A stretch of 64,000 nt of DNA from Laceyella sediminis (GCF_003003125.1 NZ_PVTZ01000004.1:186001-250000), one strand, 5' to 3'. Numbered from the stretch's first letter, positions 44,752 to 54,804 are shown. Translations and numbers: made by a program. Notes: generated by a model not told the origin, from the letters alone.

Positions 44752-45237
44752 AGTTATCCCTCCGTTATAAGATGCTGGATAAGGAAGTAAATCATTGTAA
44801 ACACACTACGCATTCGAATAATAAAGCCCGTCGAATCCATCCATTTTTCAGCGAACCAAGTTTTTCCGACCATCGATCATGATCATATTGAGTTGAACGG
44901 CTGCCCCATATATATATTCGCGAATAAATTAATTTTTTTGTCAAAAATACATCGATTTCTACAAAAGGTTGCCTCCATGTATCATCTCAAGACTTTGATC
45001 AAAGCGTTGTGTAAGTAAAAAAAGTTTAATGATTCACCAATTTAAAGGAAACCTTTTTCACATTAAGATGACCTCGACATTTGTTTTTGTATGTATTGAA
45101 GCTCTTGTTGTTGTACTATTAAATAGAACGACTTCCCATGCAAACGTGATCAGATTTAGAATGGATGAGAAGGCAATGCTGCCTGCAAATATGAAATGCA
45201 TCCTTCTCTAGCTAATCTAAACAATAGGAGTGATGGT
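44752..45237. other. AT-rich gap
   Basis: Nearly 490 bases without a supported gene. A 60-codon plus-strand frame near 45029 lacks a ribosome site and is not called. No RNA structure was recognised. Confidence 0.35.
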
Positions 45238-45714
45238 ATGTTCAGAAAATTCCCGTTTTTAATATGGGTATTTTTACTCATATTTCTAATGTATAACGGA
45301 TATGCTTACTACTTAGGCCAGCAAGTTGAGGTTGGAAACCAAAAGCAGATGCTCACCTATTGGGCTTGGATTGATCTGGGTAGTCGCTTCAACTTATTCA
45401 TGATAGGGCTTAGTGGCGTAGCCTGGGTGATTCAGAAACATCGTATACCCTTTTTTACCTATTCATCAGCGACTACATTGTCCTTCTATAGTTTACAGAT
45501 CGTTGTTTCTCTCTTCTTTTTTCCTGAAGTGCAAAAGCCCCTTATCGCAAACAACCCCACCATCGGTTGGAGTGAAACCATTATGGGTTGGGGAGACGTG
45601 AAAGCAACAACCCTTATTCTTATGAACTCCGCCTGGACCGTCTGCGGCTTAATCATTGGTTGGCTGGCTTACTACATACAATGTAAAAGCGCAAAAAGAA
45701 AAGGTTCATTTTAA
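45238..45714 (+). CDS. unidentified multi-pass membrane protein
   Basis: The product has 158 residues; the ATG at 45238 is preceded by AATAGGAGTGATGG. Four hydrophobic segments are visible (LIWVFLLIFLMYNGYAYYL, FNLFMIGLSGVAWVI, TLSFYSLQIVVSLFFF, TLILMNSAWTVCGLIIGWLAYYI). No family is recognised. It ends about 150 bases from ylzJ and is convergent with it, marking the edge of the island. Confidence 0.6.
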   Translation: MFRKFPFLIWVFLLIFLMYNGYAYYLGQQVEVGNQKQMLTYWAWIDLGSRFNLFMIGLSGVAWVIQKHRIPFFTYSSATTLSFYSLQIVVSLFFFPEVQKPLIANNPTIGWSETIMGWGDVKATTLILMNSAWTVCGLIIGWLAYYIQCKSAKRKGSF

Positions 45715-45830
45715 TGGACTCTCTGCACTTCAACCCACGTCTTCATTCGTTTCACTACCGGCCCTCTATTCCTTTACCTATGACACAACTTCAAATGCAG
45801 AAGAGTATCTCTAATCTCCATCCATAATAA

Positions 45831-45855
45831 ATAAGCTCCCCACCAGGAGAGCTTT
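45831..45855 (-). terminator. terminator after ylzJ
   Basis: AAGCTCC / GGAGAGCTT with a 6-base loop and an AT-rich tail on the minus strand, immediately after the ylzJ stop codon. Confidence 0.5.
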
Positions 45856-45862
45856 TCCCACA

Positions 45863-46066
45863 TCATAAACTAATCCGTAGTCCGGGTTGAAATCGGGGAT
45901 CGAGATAATGGGCAGGATCGGCGCTGAGCAAACGAACAATGGTCTTTTCCTGTTCATTATGCTTGCGCACCAGCATGGGCACTCCCTCGACCTCCACTTC
46001 TTCCAACGGTGTTTGTGATTCATCAAAAAAAGCGAGTTCCATCGGCACCACCGCATAATAAATCAC
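45863..46066 (-). CDS. ylzJ: YlzJ-like protein
   Basis: The product has 67 residues, starting [16 protein letters not shown] and containing [31 protein letters not shown], the pattern of the YlzJ-like family. Its start overlaps the tepA stop codon by four bases, as in Bacillus. The function is unknown; its coupling to tepA is conserved. Confidence 0.88.
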   Translation of the reverse strand: MIYYAVVPMELAFFDESQTPLEEVEVEGVPMLVRKHNEQEKTIVRLLSADPAHYLDPRFQPGLRISL

Positions 46067-46827
46067 TGCAAAATCTCCCCTTTGGACTCAGCAATCTTCC
46101 GGTTCAATTCTGCCAGCGCGTCCGAGATTCCGCCCACACGGTCAATCAGCCCATATTTGACCGCGTCTTTGCCAATCACATTGGTACCGATGTCCCGGGC
46201 TAAATCCCCAGTCCGAAACATCAACTCCCGGAATTTCTCCTCCGTGATATTCGAATGTTGGGACACAAACCGGATCACGCGATCCTGCATTTTCTCCAAA
46301 TACTCAAAAGTCTGAGGCACACCGATTACCAAGCCAGTCAACCGAACCGGGTGCACGGTCATCGTTGCGGTTTCTGCAATGAAAGACGTGTCTGCTGCCA
46401 CAGCAATTGGTACGCCGATACTGTGACCTCCGCCTAAAACAATCGAAACGGTCGGTTTGCTCATGGAAGCGATCATTTCAGCGATGGCCAGTCCAGCCTC
46501 GACATCGCCGCCCACGGTGTTAAGAATGACAACCATTCCTTCGATTTTGGGATTTTGCTCTACTGCCACGATTTGCGGAATGATATGTTCATATTTGGTT
46601 GTTTTGTTATGCGGAGGCATGACGAGATGCCCTTCCACTTGTCCGATGATGCTCATACAGAACACATTGGATTCCAGTTGTGGGACATTGGTTTGCCCCA
46701 ATTGCTGGATAGCTTGCAGCGCAGCATCCTTTTTCTTTTGCTCATCCGCTCCCTCTGCTGGCCGCTCCGGATTCCCTTCAGGCGATTCAACTTGGTCATT
46801 CTTTATATTCAAACGATCTTCAGACAT
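46063..46827 (-). CDS. tepA: translocation-enhancing protein TepA (ClpP-like)
   Basis: The product has 254 residues with GGAGGG upstream of the ATG. An acidic, disordered N-terminus (~35 residues) precedes a ClpP/SppA-type fold: [35 protein letters not shown] (Ser in the nucleophile elbow) and HPVRLTG. In B. subtilis TepA is a cytoplasmic ClpP-like protein linked to protein export and SASP degradation at germination (established knowledge). It is followed by ylzJ; in Bacillus spoIIIE comes next, but here 4.6 kb intervene. Confidence 0.92.
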   Translation of the reverse strand: MSEDRLNIKNDQVESPEGNPERPAEGADEQKKKDAALQAIQQLGQTNVPQLESNVFCMSIIGQVEGHLVMPPHNKTTKYEHIIPQIVAVEQNPKIEGMVVILNTVGGDVEAGLAIAEMIASMSKPTVSIVLGGGHSIGVPIAVAADTSFIAETATMTVHPVRLTGLVIGVPQTFEYLEKMQDRVIRFVSQHSNITEEKFRELMFRTGDLARDIGTNVIGKDAVKYGLIDRVGGISDALAELNRKIAESKGEILQ

Positions 46828-46932
46828 GTGCTAATCCCTCCAACCTCGTGTCCCTGTTAGTATGGTCGGAAGGGCGGTTTCTTATTGCACCCGCAGGGAA
46901 AAACGGGGACGACACGTTGTAGCAAGGGGATA

Positions 46933-47418
46933 TCATCGCTTTTCATAGACATAGAAAGTACAGCTATACTTGTTCTGCTCATCCCGAGGATGCCGGCGTG
47001 AGGAAACTACTTCCCAGACACCCGGCAGAGGTGGGAAATAGGCGTCTCCTTCAAACTCATGTTCCACTACGGTGATGAAGGCTTTGGTAACGATGGGAGC
47101 AAACAGTTCATAGATTTCTTGACCGCCGATGATAAAGGCAGGACGGGAGAAAGTGGCCGCCATCACCCCGTCAAAATCCATCACGCGCACTTCGGGAAAG
47201 TCGCTCAAATACCTATGCTTCCTAGATAACACAATATTCTCCCGGCCCGGTAACGGTTTGCCAATCGATTCAAATGTTTTTCTACCCATGATGACGGTGT
47301 GTCCCCATGTCACCTTTCGGAAATGCTGCAAATCTGCGGGCAAGTCTCTACCCCAAGGCATATTACCGTCTTTTCCGATCACGCCGTTGAGATCCTTGGC
47401 CACGATCATATAAAACAT
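46933..47418 (-). CDS. dfrA: dihydrofolate reductase
   Basis: The product has 161 residues with GGAGGAGCTCAC upstream. Typical motifs: VIGKDGNMPWGRDLPADLQHF with the substrate-binding region, GRKTFESIGKPLPGR and FIIGGQEIYE. The enzyme makes tetrahydrofolate with NADPH. The catalytic acidic residue of the PWG...DL segment is present as Asp. No thymidylate synthase gene lies next to it in this window, unlike in many Bacilli. Confidence 0.95.
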   Translation of the reverse strand: MFYMIVAKDLNGVIGKDGNMPWGRDLPADLQHFRKVTWGHTVIMGRKTFESIGKPLPGRENIVLSRKHRYLSDFPEVRVMDFDGVMAATFSRPAFIIGGQEIYELFAPIVTKAFITVVEHEFEGDAYFPPLPGVWEVVSSRRHPRDEQNKYSCTFYVYEKR

Positions 47419-47448
47419 GTGAGCTCCTCCATTAATAAATGTTCGCCA

Positions 47449-47993
47449 TCATTCGTTTCTATTAAATTGGGAAACGACTTCCACATACTTGCGCAACAAC
47501 GTTTCGTCAAACGGGAATTCGCCATTGGCGATCTTGAGTCGCAAGCTGTCCAGCGAACTGACTGCCTGGTGGATCAATTCTTCTGGATATTGATAGGTTA
47601 CGCTATTATCGCGAAATTCATCTTCATCGACGACTTGCCAATCCGACTCCGCCTTTTTGACCAGATCCAAATCCAGATCAACAAAACGCACCACATCTCC
47701 ATGAACAGTAGATGGCATGGCCACATTGCAATAATAAGAGACAATCTGCCCATTTTCGAACTGCATGGCAGCAGTGAACCATTCTGTAAACGAAAAAAAT
47801 TCCAATGACGGCCGATCCATCACATACACCTTCTTTTTAGTGTGGTGTACCAATTTCCGACCGGGCTTGCACCCCATACAAGTATGCCGTCATCAGTCTG
47901 CTCCAAGCATTCTCCTTCCCATTCATAGTGAAGGATATCGGGATATTTCAACGATTGCATTTTGACCATATGCCCCTTTTGATGACGCTTCAT
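47449..47993 (-). pseudogene. DUF402-family protein gene with an apparent frameshift
   Basis: Two overlapping frames make one protein. The first, from the ATG at 47993 (AAGGAGG 13 bases upstream; an in-frame TTG is nearer), reads MKRHQKGHMVKMQSLKYPDIL and leads to GILVWGASP. The second continues GRKLVHHTKKKVYVMDRPSLEFF and ends QFNRNE. Joined near 47860-47870 they give the DUF402 order: N-terminal strand region, then WFTAAMQFENGQIVSYYCNV and FVDLDLDLV with the acidic residues of the family (nucleoside tri-/diphosphatase NtdP-like). The change sits in a run of C and G. It may be a real mutation or a sequencing error. Confidence 0.65.
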
Positions 47994-48390
47994 TTTATGC
48001 AAAAAACCTCCTTCATTTTTTCTACTTTCCTTCCGAAAATTGCAAAAACAAAACAGAGGAAGAGCCACCATGGACAATTGGTCCGCAGCCTGGCCATTCC
48101 ATCGTAAGCAGTGACTGGAGCTACACCACATTGCACCTTCGGGTACTTACACATTGCGACTTTACAGGTACCTCGCAGTTTCTGGTGCCAGCGTCGAATA
48201 ACTATCATTATACCACCCTTGCCTGTAAAAAAACGATTTATATATAGAATGAAAAAACCTAATTACATTCATAACACTGCAGATCCCTTTACTGTACTGG
48301 CTCGCACACGTTAAGCGATTGACCAAATATATGTTTACTTCCCCTAACACAGAAAAAAAACAGGGCTAAATTCCGTTCATTTAAACCCTG
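47994..48390. other. leader-like region upstream of the DUF402 gene
   Basis: A minus-strand TATAAT (48212-48207) is followed by about 200 bases of relatively GC-rich, gene-free sequence. It contains the repeats CGCAATGTG and GCAATGTGG, complementary GGTACC/GGGTAC segments and a GGAC-CAATT-GTCC dyad, and ends at the AAGGAGG ribosome site. It could be a structured leader RNA. I recognise no known riboswitch. Confidence 0.35.
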
Positions 48391-48392
48391 TC
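48359..48392 (-). terminator. terminator of the gerA-type operon
   Basis: ACAGGG-TAAA / TTTA-AACCCTGT type hairpin followed on the minus strand by eight T residues, overlapping the end of the last germination gene. Confidence 0.7.
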
Positions 48393-49560
48393 ACTTAGTC
48401 TTGCGTCCCTTGGTTCGGTAGTCCCTCACCTGAATGTGGACGTCTACTTTCACCTCAGCCTCGCTGAAAACCTCGTCCCATTTGTCCTTCATCTTTTCCC
48501 AGACTTGGGGATGATCCAGTTGCAACTTTTTGCCGAAACCGATCACATCAGCATGGTATTGATGCTGCAATTTGTCAAGCGTATGCCGGATCATCTGTGT
48601 CAGCGATTTTTCCACCGCTGTACCCGCCCGTTGCAACAAATCTCCTTCAAAAGCGTCTCCCGGCAACAGCCAGTCTTCTTCCAACTCCCCATCTGCTTCC
48701 ACTTTGACCAAAAAGGTGATGCGCCCATCCTGTACTTGCGCTCTTACCCGGCTCTTGATCTCAGACGTCTCAACCGTAACCAATTGGCCCGTTTTGTCGT
48801 CAAAACCTTTAATCATATCGGATCTGGTCTCCCCTGTCAGCCAATTGACCGCAGTCACTTCTCCCGGATTTAACGTGCCGATCATCTTGTTCGATTTCCC
48901 TTTAATAACAGCCGCACCAACAACTTTCTTTCCTCCTTCGCTGGCACCAATCATTTGTAACAGAAAGCTGGACTTGGCAGCCATCTTCGCTGACACTTTT
49001 TGCAAACTCATCTCCGGCAAAATACTGCCAATCCGCTCCCGGTTCTTAGCCATGTCCACCAATTCAAATGCAGGCACATCCTCCCCCACTTCCAAAATGT
49101 GTTTCGCCCGTCCCTCAGCTATGAACAGCAGACAACTATACCGGATCTGCGTATCACGTAGATAATCCATGAGCAATTGGTTTAAATTCAGCTTACGGGC
49201 CAAATCTTCACTCACCACCACCACTTTCACATGTGAAACGATGGGGACTTGGGTATAGCGTTCAAACAACTTGTGCCAAGCCTTTAACACCGATATGTCA
49301 GTTGTTGAGAAATTCGTATACGGCTTCTGTTGTTGCCCTCCCTTTTGACTGGCAATCGCTTCCGGTACAATATGTTGCGCTGTCACCATAATCATGGGAT
49401 GACTCTTTGTCTCTTCTTCTGATTGCTCCGCCAAATCAAGCGCTTCACCCACCTGCAAGTGTCGTTCTTCCAAGTCTGTATAATCCCAGCAACCACCCAA
49501 ACAAACACACAGTAACACCATGCAGACCAGCATGAGTAGCGTTCTAGGAGTGATTCGCAT
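48391..49560 (-). CDS. gerAC: spore germination lipoprotein, GerAC family
   Basis: The product has 389 residues. The signal peptide MRITPRTLLMLVCMVLLCVCLGGC ends in the lipobox LGGC, followed by WDYTDLEER, the typical start of mature GerAC/GerBC proteins (related to the WD[RN]xE motif). The late segment GFGKKLQLDHPQVWEKMKDKWDE matches the family C-terminal domain. It is the C subunit of a germinant receptor in the spore inner membrane and overlaps the B-subunit gene by 17 bases. Confidence 0.92.
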   Translation of the reverse strand: MRITPRTLLMLVCMVLLCVCLGGCWDYTDLEERHLQVGEALDLAEQSEEETKSHPMIMVTAQHIVPEAIASQKGGQQQKPYTNFSTTDISVLKAWHKLFERYTQVPIVSHVKVVVVSEDLARKLNLNQLLMDYLRDTQIRYSCLLFIAEGRAKHILEVGEDVPAFELVDMAKNRERIGSILPEMSLQKVSAKMAAKSSFLLQMIGASEGGKKVVGAAVIKGKSNKMIGTLNPGEVTAVNWLTGETRSDMIKGFDDKTGQLVTVETSEIKSRVRAQVQDGRITFLVKVEADGELEEDWLLPGDAFEGDLLQRAGTAVEKSLTQMIRHTLDKLQHQYHADVIGFGKKLQLDHPQVWEKMKDKWDEVFSEAEVKVDVHIQVRDYRTKGRKTK

Positions 49561-50653
49561 GCAACATCCCCCTCATCTTCGCGATGATAAGGAGCAACAA
49601 CGGGATAACTACGATAAGCCCAAGCAACAAATAACCCAATAGATCTCCCACCGCAAACATATCATTAATTGTTGTCGGCACCCAACCCAATCCATATATC
49701 ACCGGCAACAATCCGTAAACAAATGGGCGAAACCAGTTTTCATTGGCAAATACGTGCCTCAAACCCAATCCGGCGAAATAATGGCACAAGCTTAACGTGG
49801 TGAAAATCTGCAAAATCCACACCGCCAACAAAAAAGATTCATACCTCTCAAAAAACACTCCCTCCAATTCAACCGACCGAGCTAGATCAATCGTGGGAAA
49901 GGTAAGCGTCACCACATCATCAACCGTCAACACGCCTATGACAATAATCACCGTTAAAACATAAAAAAACATGGATATCCCAATCCCTACGACCACCGCT
50001 TTGACCGAATCACGGGGTTTGTCCATGAACGCAGGCAAAAATAGCATCGTTTCAAGTCCCAAGTAGGACAAGGAAGTCGTTTTGACACCCTGCAATACAG
50101 GCAACCAGCCTTTGGACAACACCGGTCGCAAATGATCGACGTCAAATTCCTTAAAACCCATGAACAAGACGAGAAAAAACAAGATCACTGTGATCGGAAG
50201 AAAACCTTCGTACAATCGGGCCACTGCATTTAAGCCGCCAACTACCAGATACGCACTGGCCAACAAAAGCATGCCCATCGTCACTTCCTTGGGTGTGGCA
50301 GGCAACAGAAAAAAATCCGTCACTTCCGCCATGGCCCGGACCTCAAATGAGGCCAACAGGGTAAAATAACCCACTCCGTACAGACAAATGATGTTGCCGA
50401 TCCACTTACCGGCGATGTCCTGACTGTATTGGTAAAACGTCTTTCCGGGAAAACACTGGCTGAACTTTGCAAGAAGGCTTCCCGCCAACATGGCTACCAG
50501 CCCTCCCAGAATGACCGAAATCCAACCATCAGGGGTACCGGTTTCATCAGTGACCGCGCGAGGTAGAGTCAAAATGCCGAGCCCCAAGATAAAGGAGGAT
50601 ACCAAGACAGTGGTTTGCGTAGAAGTGATGCGATCTTGCAAATTTGTCAACAA
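49544..50653 (-). CDS. gerAB: spore germination permease, GerAB family
   Basis: The product has 369 residues and probably a TTG start after AAGGAAGTGAG. About ten membrane helices of the APC-like germination permease family are visible, opening with TSTQTTVLVSSFILGLGILTLPR. The B subunit carries the germinant-binding site in characterised receptors. It lies between gerAA and gerAC, overlapping the latter. Confidence 0.92.
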   Translation of the reverse strand: MLTNLQDRITSTQTTVLVSSFILGLGILTLPRAVTDETGTPDGWISVILGGLVAMLAGSLLAKFSQCFPGKTFYQYSQDIAGKWIGNIICLYGVGYFTLLASFEVRAMAEVTDFFLLPATPKEVTMGMLLLASAYLVVGGLNAVARLYEGFLPITVILFFLVLFMGFKEFDVDHLRPVLSKGWLPVLQGVKTTSLSYLGLETMLFLPAFMDKPRDSVKAVVVGIGISMFFYVLTVIIVIGVLTVDDVVTLTFPTIDLARSVELEGVFFERYESFLLAVWILQIFTTLSLCHYFAGLGLRHVFANENWFRPFVYGLLPVIYGLGWVPTTINDMFAVGDLLGYLLLGLIVVIPLLLLIIAKMRGMLHANHS

Positions 50654-50660
50654 TGTCTAC

Positions 50661-52283
50661 TCACTTCCTTTTTGTCGGGGATCGCAAGCGAATCTCATCT
50701 TGCGTAAACAGCATTTTGGGACGCCTGGTCATCATTTTCTGCGGCAGGCGCAAGACGAAATCTTTCCAATCAGACAGGTAAATAGGCGCAGCCGGAGAAA
50801 CATAGGGAACACCAAAACTCTTTAATTTGACCAAATGAATCGAGAGAATGAGAAAATAAAAGATCACGCCAAACAATCCCAAGACACCGGCGCAAATCAT
50901 CGCCCCAAACCGTAATACGCGCATGCTGATACCGCCCGCATACTGTGGAATGACAAAAGAAGAAATCGCCGTCAACGACACCACAATCACCATGATCGGG
51001 CTAACAATGCCCGCTTGTACCGCCGCTTCGCCGATTACCAGCCCCCCAACCAAGCCAACCGTTTGTCCCACCGGTTTGGGCAGGCGCAACCCCGCTTCAC
51101 GCAAAATTTCAATGGCAATCTCCATGACAAATGATTCAATGATAGATGGAAACGGAACCCCTTCCCTCGTGGCTGCAATCGAAATAGCCAACGTGGTAGG
51201 AATAAGCCCTTGATGGAAGGAGACGAAAGCGATATAGATGGAAGGGAGAAAGATGGTAAGAAATGCGGCAAAATAACGCAACAGGCGAATCAGGGAACCC
51301 GGAATCCATCGTTCATAGTAATCTTCAGGTGACTGAAGCAACATCGCAAACGTGACGGGAGCAATTAAGGCGAAGGGGGTGCCGTCAAGTAAAATAACCA
51401 CTCGCCCTTCCAACAGCGCGGCGACGATGCGGTCGGGCCGTTCCGTACTTTGCAATTGGGGAAAGAGCGTCATATGATTCTCTTCGATCAGTTGCTCAAT
51501 ATAACCGGATTCCGGTATATCATCCAATTCAATCATGTTGTCGATTCGTCGTTCTACCTCTTGAAGCAAATCCTCATTGACAATGCCCGCAAAATAAACA
51601 ATGGCCAACTCTTTTTTGGTGCGTTGGCCCACATGCTTCGTGATGACTGACAGATTGGGATTAGCCACTTGTTGGCGCAAGATGGCCAGATTATCCTGAA
51701 GGCTTTCGTTAAAACCCAACCGCGGGCCTCTAACCAAAGCCTCCGTCAGCGGCTCGGCAAATTTGCGCGACTTTTTATTCTTGGTATTGATCACCAATAC
51801 CTCGTCAGCACCCTCAATCCACAATGCCGCATTTCCGTGAAAGATATGGGATGATACGTCGGACACCGCTACTTTAATCACATCATTCACTGTAAGAAAA
51901 CGATCCTTTATGATATCCAGCAGGTTGGAAGGCATATTGGCCCCATCGGCCTCATCGGAAAGTCGAAAATTGATTAATAAGGGCTTCAAGACATGCTCAT
52001 TGATCATTTTGCTATCTGCCAATTCGTTCAAGAATAGCAGTACAGCACGAATGTTGGTACCTCGTAAATAAAACTCCCTCGTCCGCAGTTCTGTGCGCGT
52101 ACCCTTTTCCTCAATCAAACGCTGAAACGGATCTACGAACGCCTGGTTCGCCCCACCACCGCTCGGTGTCTCATCCTCCCTTGCCCCCGGCGACGCGGAC
52201 GGCTCAGTAGCCGACAACTTCTTCGGGGAAAGCGGCCGGGCCTTTCTTATCCTCGATGTTTTGGACTTCCGACCATCCGTCAT
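50661..52283 (-). CDS. gerAA: spore germination protein, GerAA family
   Basis: The product has 540 residues; the ATG at 52283 has AAAGGGGGAT upstream. A basic, Pro/Ser-rich N-terminus of about 60 residues is followed by the two-lobed soluble domain. The membrane half contains LEGRVVILLDGTPFALIAPV and PFPSIIESFVMEIAIEILREAGLRLP, hallmark segments of GerA/SpoVAF proteins. In receptors this A subunit oligomerises and gates ion release. With gerAB and gerAC it forms a complete receptor operon; the germinant is unknown. Confidence 0.93.
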   Translation of the reverse strand: MTDGRKSKTSRIRKARPLSPKKLSATEPSASPGAREDETPSGGGANQAFVDPFQRLIEEKGTRTELRTREFYLRGTNIRAVLLFLNELADSKMINEHVLKPLLINFRLSDEADGANMPSNLLDIIKDRFLTVNDVIKVAVSDVSSHIFHGNAALWIEGADEVLVINTKNKKSRKFAEPLTEALVRGPRLGFNESLQDNLAILRQQVANPNLSVITKHVGQRTKKELAIVYFAGIVNEDLLQEVERRIDNMIELDDIPESGYIEQLIEENHMTLFPQLQSTERPDRIVAALLEGRVVILLDGTPFALIAPVTFAMLLQSPEDYYERWIPGSLIRLLRYFAAFLTIFLPSIYIAFVSFHQGLIPTTLAISIAATREGVPFPSIIESFVMEIAIEILREAGLRLPKPVGQTVGLVGGLVIGEAAVQAGIVSPIMVIVVSLTAISSFVIPQYAGGISMRVLRFGAMICAGVLGLFGVIFYFLILSIHLVKLKSFGVPYVSPAAPIYLSDWKDFVLRLPQKMMTRRPKMLFTQDEIRLRSPTKRK

Positions 52284-52406
52284 CCCACATCCCCCTTTCT
52301 CTGCGCAACTGGCCCAACGGAACGTCGGTTTTCCTTATTTTGGGCAAAACCACACTTCTTCATACGGCATAAATTGGCAACGGCACCTTCTTTTTGCACA
52401 CACAAA

Positions 52407-52440
52407 AAAACCGCAGTTCGTTATCATCGAACTGCGGTTT
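52407..52440 (-). terminator. thrS terminator
   Basis: A 12-bp perfect stem (AACCGCAGTTCG / CGAACTGCGGTT) with a 7-base loop and seven T residues on the minus strand. Confidence 0.85.
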
Positions 52441-52457
52441 ACGGGATGGATTCCCCC

Positions 52458-54404
52458 TTAGTTTTTCACCAGCAACCCTTTGTTCCCCACTTCTTCCTTG
52501 AGGAGGTTGGCGAAGGCGTCCACCGTCATCGCGCCTAGGTCCCCTTCACCATAACGGCGCACCGCCACAGAGCGGGATGCTTGTTCTTTCTCCCCGATCA
52601 CCAAGGTGTATGGGATTTTCTCGGTTTGCGATTTTCTGATCTTATAGCCGAGCTTCTCGTCACTATTATCAAACTCCACTCGCAATCCGGCGCCGGTCAA
52701 GGCATCCACCACTTCCTGCGCGTAAGTGTCAAACACTTTGCTTACCGTCAGCACGCGAGCTTGCACCGGTGCCAACCAAGCCGGAAATGCTCCTTTGTAT
52801 TGTTCGATGAGGAAAGCGACAAAGCGCTCCATCGTTCCCACAATACCGCGGTGGAGGACAACCGGGCGGTGCATCTTGCCATCTTCGCCCATATACTCCA
52901 ATTCAAAACGCATCGGCAATTGGAAGTCCAGTTGCACGGTAGACAAGGTCTCATCTTTGCCCAACGCCGTTTTGACTTGAACGTCCAATTTCGGACCATA
53001 GAAAGCAGCCTCACCTGGGGCAATCACATAGTCCAATCCCATGTCATCCATGGTCTCTTTCAACATGCCTTGCGCCAATTCCCACATCTCATCATTTTGG
53101 ATGTATTTCTCCTTATCTTCCGGATCGCGGAAAGACAAGCGGTGATAGTAATCCGTGATGCCAAAATCCTTGTAGACTTGCTCGATGAGCCGCACCACTC
53201 GGGTAAATTCTTCTTTGATCTGATCCGGGCGGCAGAAGATATGGGCATCATTCAAGGTCATCACCCGCACCCGTTGCAAACCGGCTAGGGCCCCCGACAT
53301 CTCATAGCGGTGCATCATACCCAGCTCAGCAATACGGATTGGCAGGTCGCGGTAGCTATGCAAGCGGGATTTGTACACCATCATATGGTGCGGGCAATTC
53401 ATTGGCCGCAACACCAACTCTTCTTGGTCGATCTTCATCACCGGATACATGTCTTCTTTGTAATGTTCCCAATGGCCCGAAGTTTTGTAGAGATCCACGT
53501 TGGCCAAATGGGGAGTGTACACATGCTCATAACCCAACCGCTCTTCCAAGTCCACAATGTAACGCTCGATGATGCGGCGGATTTTGGCCCCTTTCGGCAA
53601 CCAGATCGGCAAGCCTTGACCCACGTCTTTGGACAAGGTGAACAAACCCAATTCTTTGCCCAGCTTGCGGTGGTCGCGTTGTTTAGCCTCTTCCAACAGC
53701 TTCAAATGGGCATCCAGTTCTTCTTTTTTATTGAAAGCCACGGCATAGATGCGAGTCAGCATCTCCCGGTCGGAATCACCACGCCAGTATGCCCCGGAAA
53801 TATTCATCAGCTTGAACGCTTTCACCTTGCCAGTAGAAGGCAGGTGTGGACCGCGGCACAAATCAACAAACTCGCCCTGACGGTAGATGGTGATCACTTC
53901 ATCTTCCGGCAAGTCTTGAATCAACTCCACCTTGAAACGATCCTCCCGATCGGCGAAAAACTTGATCGCTTCGTCGCGGGACAGCACTTCGCGCTCCAAC
54001 GGCAGATTTTCCTTGATGATCTTCTTCATCTCTGCCTCAATTTTGGGCAGATCTTCCGGAGTGAAGGTATGGTCAGCAAAATCATAGTAAAACCCGTTTT
54101 CAATCACCGGACCGATCGCGAACTTGACGCCAGGATACAGGCGGGACACCGCTTGTGCCATAACATGGGCCGCAGTGTGACGCATCACGTCAACCCCCTC
54201 AGCATCCTTTAGGGTCAACAGCTCCAAATCGCCACCCTCTTCTAATGGGCGCATCAAATCCAACACTTTTCCGTTCAGTTTGGCGGCCACCGCCTCCTTG
54301 GCCAAGCTGCGTGAAATGGACGCGGCAATTTCCTTAAACGTGGTGCCAGCTGGGTATTCTCTCTCCGAACCATCTTTTAGCCTGATCTTCAGCTGTTCTG
54401 CCAC
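52458..54404 (-). CDS. thrS: threonyl-tRNA synthetase
   Basis: The product has 648 residues, starting at a GTG (AGAGGTG upstream) rather than the longer frame that runs into the leader. Domains in order: TGS ([21 protein letters not shown]), the zinc-binding editing domain ([16 protein letters not shown], and later Cys/His), class II core with motif 2 ([17 protein letters not shown]) and motif 3 ([21 protein letters not shown]), and the anticodon-binding domain. It charges tRNA-Thr. Expression is controlled by the T-box leader directly upstream. Confidence 0.96.
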   Translation of the reverse strand: MAEQLKIRLKDGSEREYPAGTTFKEIAASISRSLAKEAVAAKLNGKVLDLMRPLEEGGDLELLTLKDAEGVDVMRHTAAHVMAQAVSRLYPGVKFAIGPVIENGFYYDFADHTFTPEDLPKIEAEMKKIIKENLPLEREVLSRDEAIKFFADREDRFKVELIQDLPEDEVITIYRQGEFVDLCRGPHLPSTGKVKAFKLMNISGAYWRGDSDREMLTRIYAVAFNKKEELDAHLKLLEEAKQRDHRKLGKELGLFTLSKDVGQGLPIWLPKGAKIRRIIERYIVDLEERLGYEHVYTPHLANVDLYKTSGHWEHYKEDMYPVMKIDQEELVLRPMNCPHHMMVYKSRLHSYRDLPIRIAELGMMHRYEMSGALAGLQRVRVMTLNDAHIFCRPDQIKEEFTRVVRLIEQVYKDFGITDYYHRLSFRDPEDKEKYIQNDEMWELAQGMLKETMDDMGLDYVIAPGEAAFYGPKLDVQVKTALGKDETLSTVQLDFQLPMRFELEYMGEDGKMHRPVVLHRGIVGTMERFVAFLIEQYKGAFPAWLAPVQARVLTVSKVFDTYAQEVVDALTGAGLRVEFDNSDEKLGYKIRKSQTEKIPYTLVIGEKEQASRSVAVRRYGEGDLGAMTVDAFANLLKEEVGNKGLLVKN

Positions 54405-54424
54405 TGTTAAACACCTCTTTTTAG

Positions 54425-54717
54425 GTAAAATAAAAAACGTCCCCGCCGCCTCATTAAATGAGGGACGAGAACGTTGTTCCCGTGGTTCCACCCTAATTTG
54501 ATGGGTTCCCCGACTAATAGGGGCAAACGCCATCCTTGTTGGTGTATAACGTACACCCCGGCCATCATTTCATAAGTCGCCTTACTCCCTGATGGCAGCT
54601 TGGAAAGTGGTATCCGCTAAAAGTCCTATGGGCGCGCTTGCAGCCACGGCAACGCCTCTCTGGTACATAGGTTTCTTTAGGGCATGTCTTTCCGCATCGC
54701 TGTGAAAAATAAATTTG
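54425..54717 (-). promoter_or_regulatory. T-box riboswitch (threonine) of thrS
   Basis: The minus strand carries the T-box sequence AGGGTGGAACCACG (54494-54481). It is followed by an intrinsic terminator made of AACGT..GGGAC-type arms (54436-54475) with a T-run at 54432-54437. Upstream lies a long structured stem I region with an AGAGAGGCG segment and GGATACCACT, in which ACC can serve as the threonine specifier codon. Uncharged tRNA-Thr pairing with the specifier and T-box bulge would prevent termination and allow thrS expression. The specifier assignment is inference from position; the class is certain. Confidence 0.9.
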
Positions 54718-54723
54718 TTTATG

Positions 54724-54752
54724 ATTATAGTGCCCTATCACAGCGTTGTCAA
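54724..54752 (-). promoter_or_regulatory. consensus SigA promoter of thrS
   Basis: TTGACA (54752-54747), exactly 17 bases, TATAAT (54729-54724): both hexamers match the consensus perfectly. Transcription would start near 54717, at the beginning of the T-box leader. Confidence 0.85.
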
Positions 54753-54768
54753 CCATGTTTGTTAATTT

Positions 54769-54799
54769 TGGCGGGCAAGTGATGGCACTTGCGCCGCCA
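54769..54799 (-). terminator. hairpin after the NRPS gene
   Basis: TGGCGG(C)GCAAGTG pairs with CACTTGC(CC)GCCA across a 4-base loop just after the NRPS stop codon. The T-run is replaced by AAAATTAAC, so termination may be weak and read-through into the thrS promoter region is possible. Confidence 0.4.
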
Positions 54800-54804
54800 G
54801 CACT

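Noticed and set aside
45029-45211. 60-codon plus-strand frame in the island
   Set aside because: No ribosome site; the hydrophobic stretch is short and isolated.
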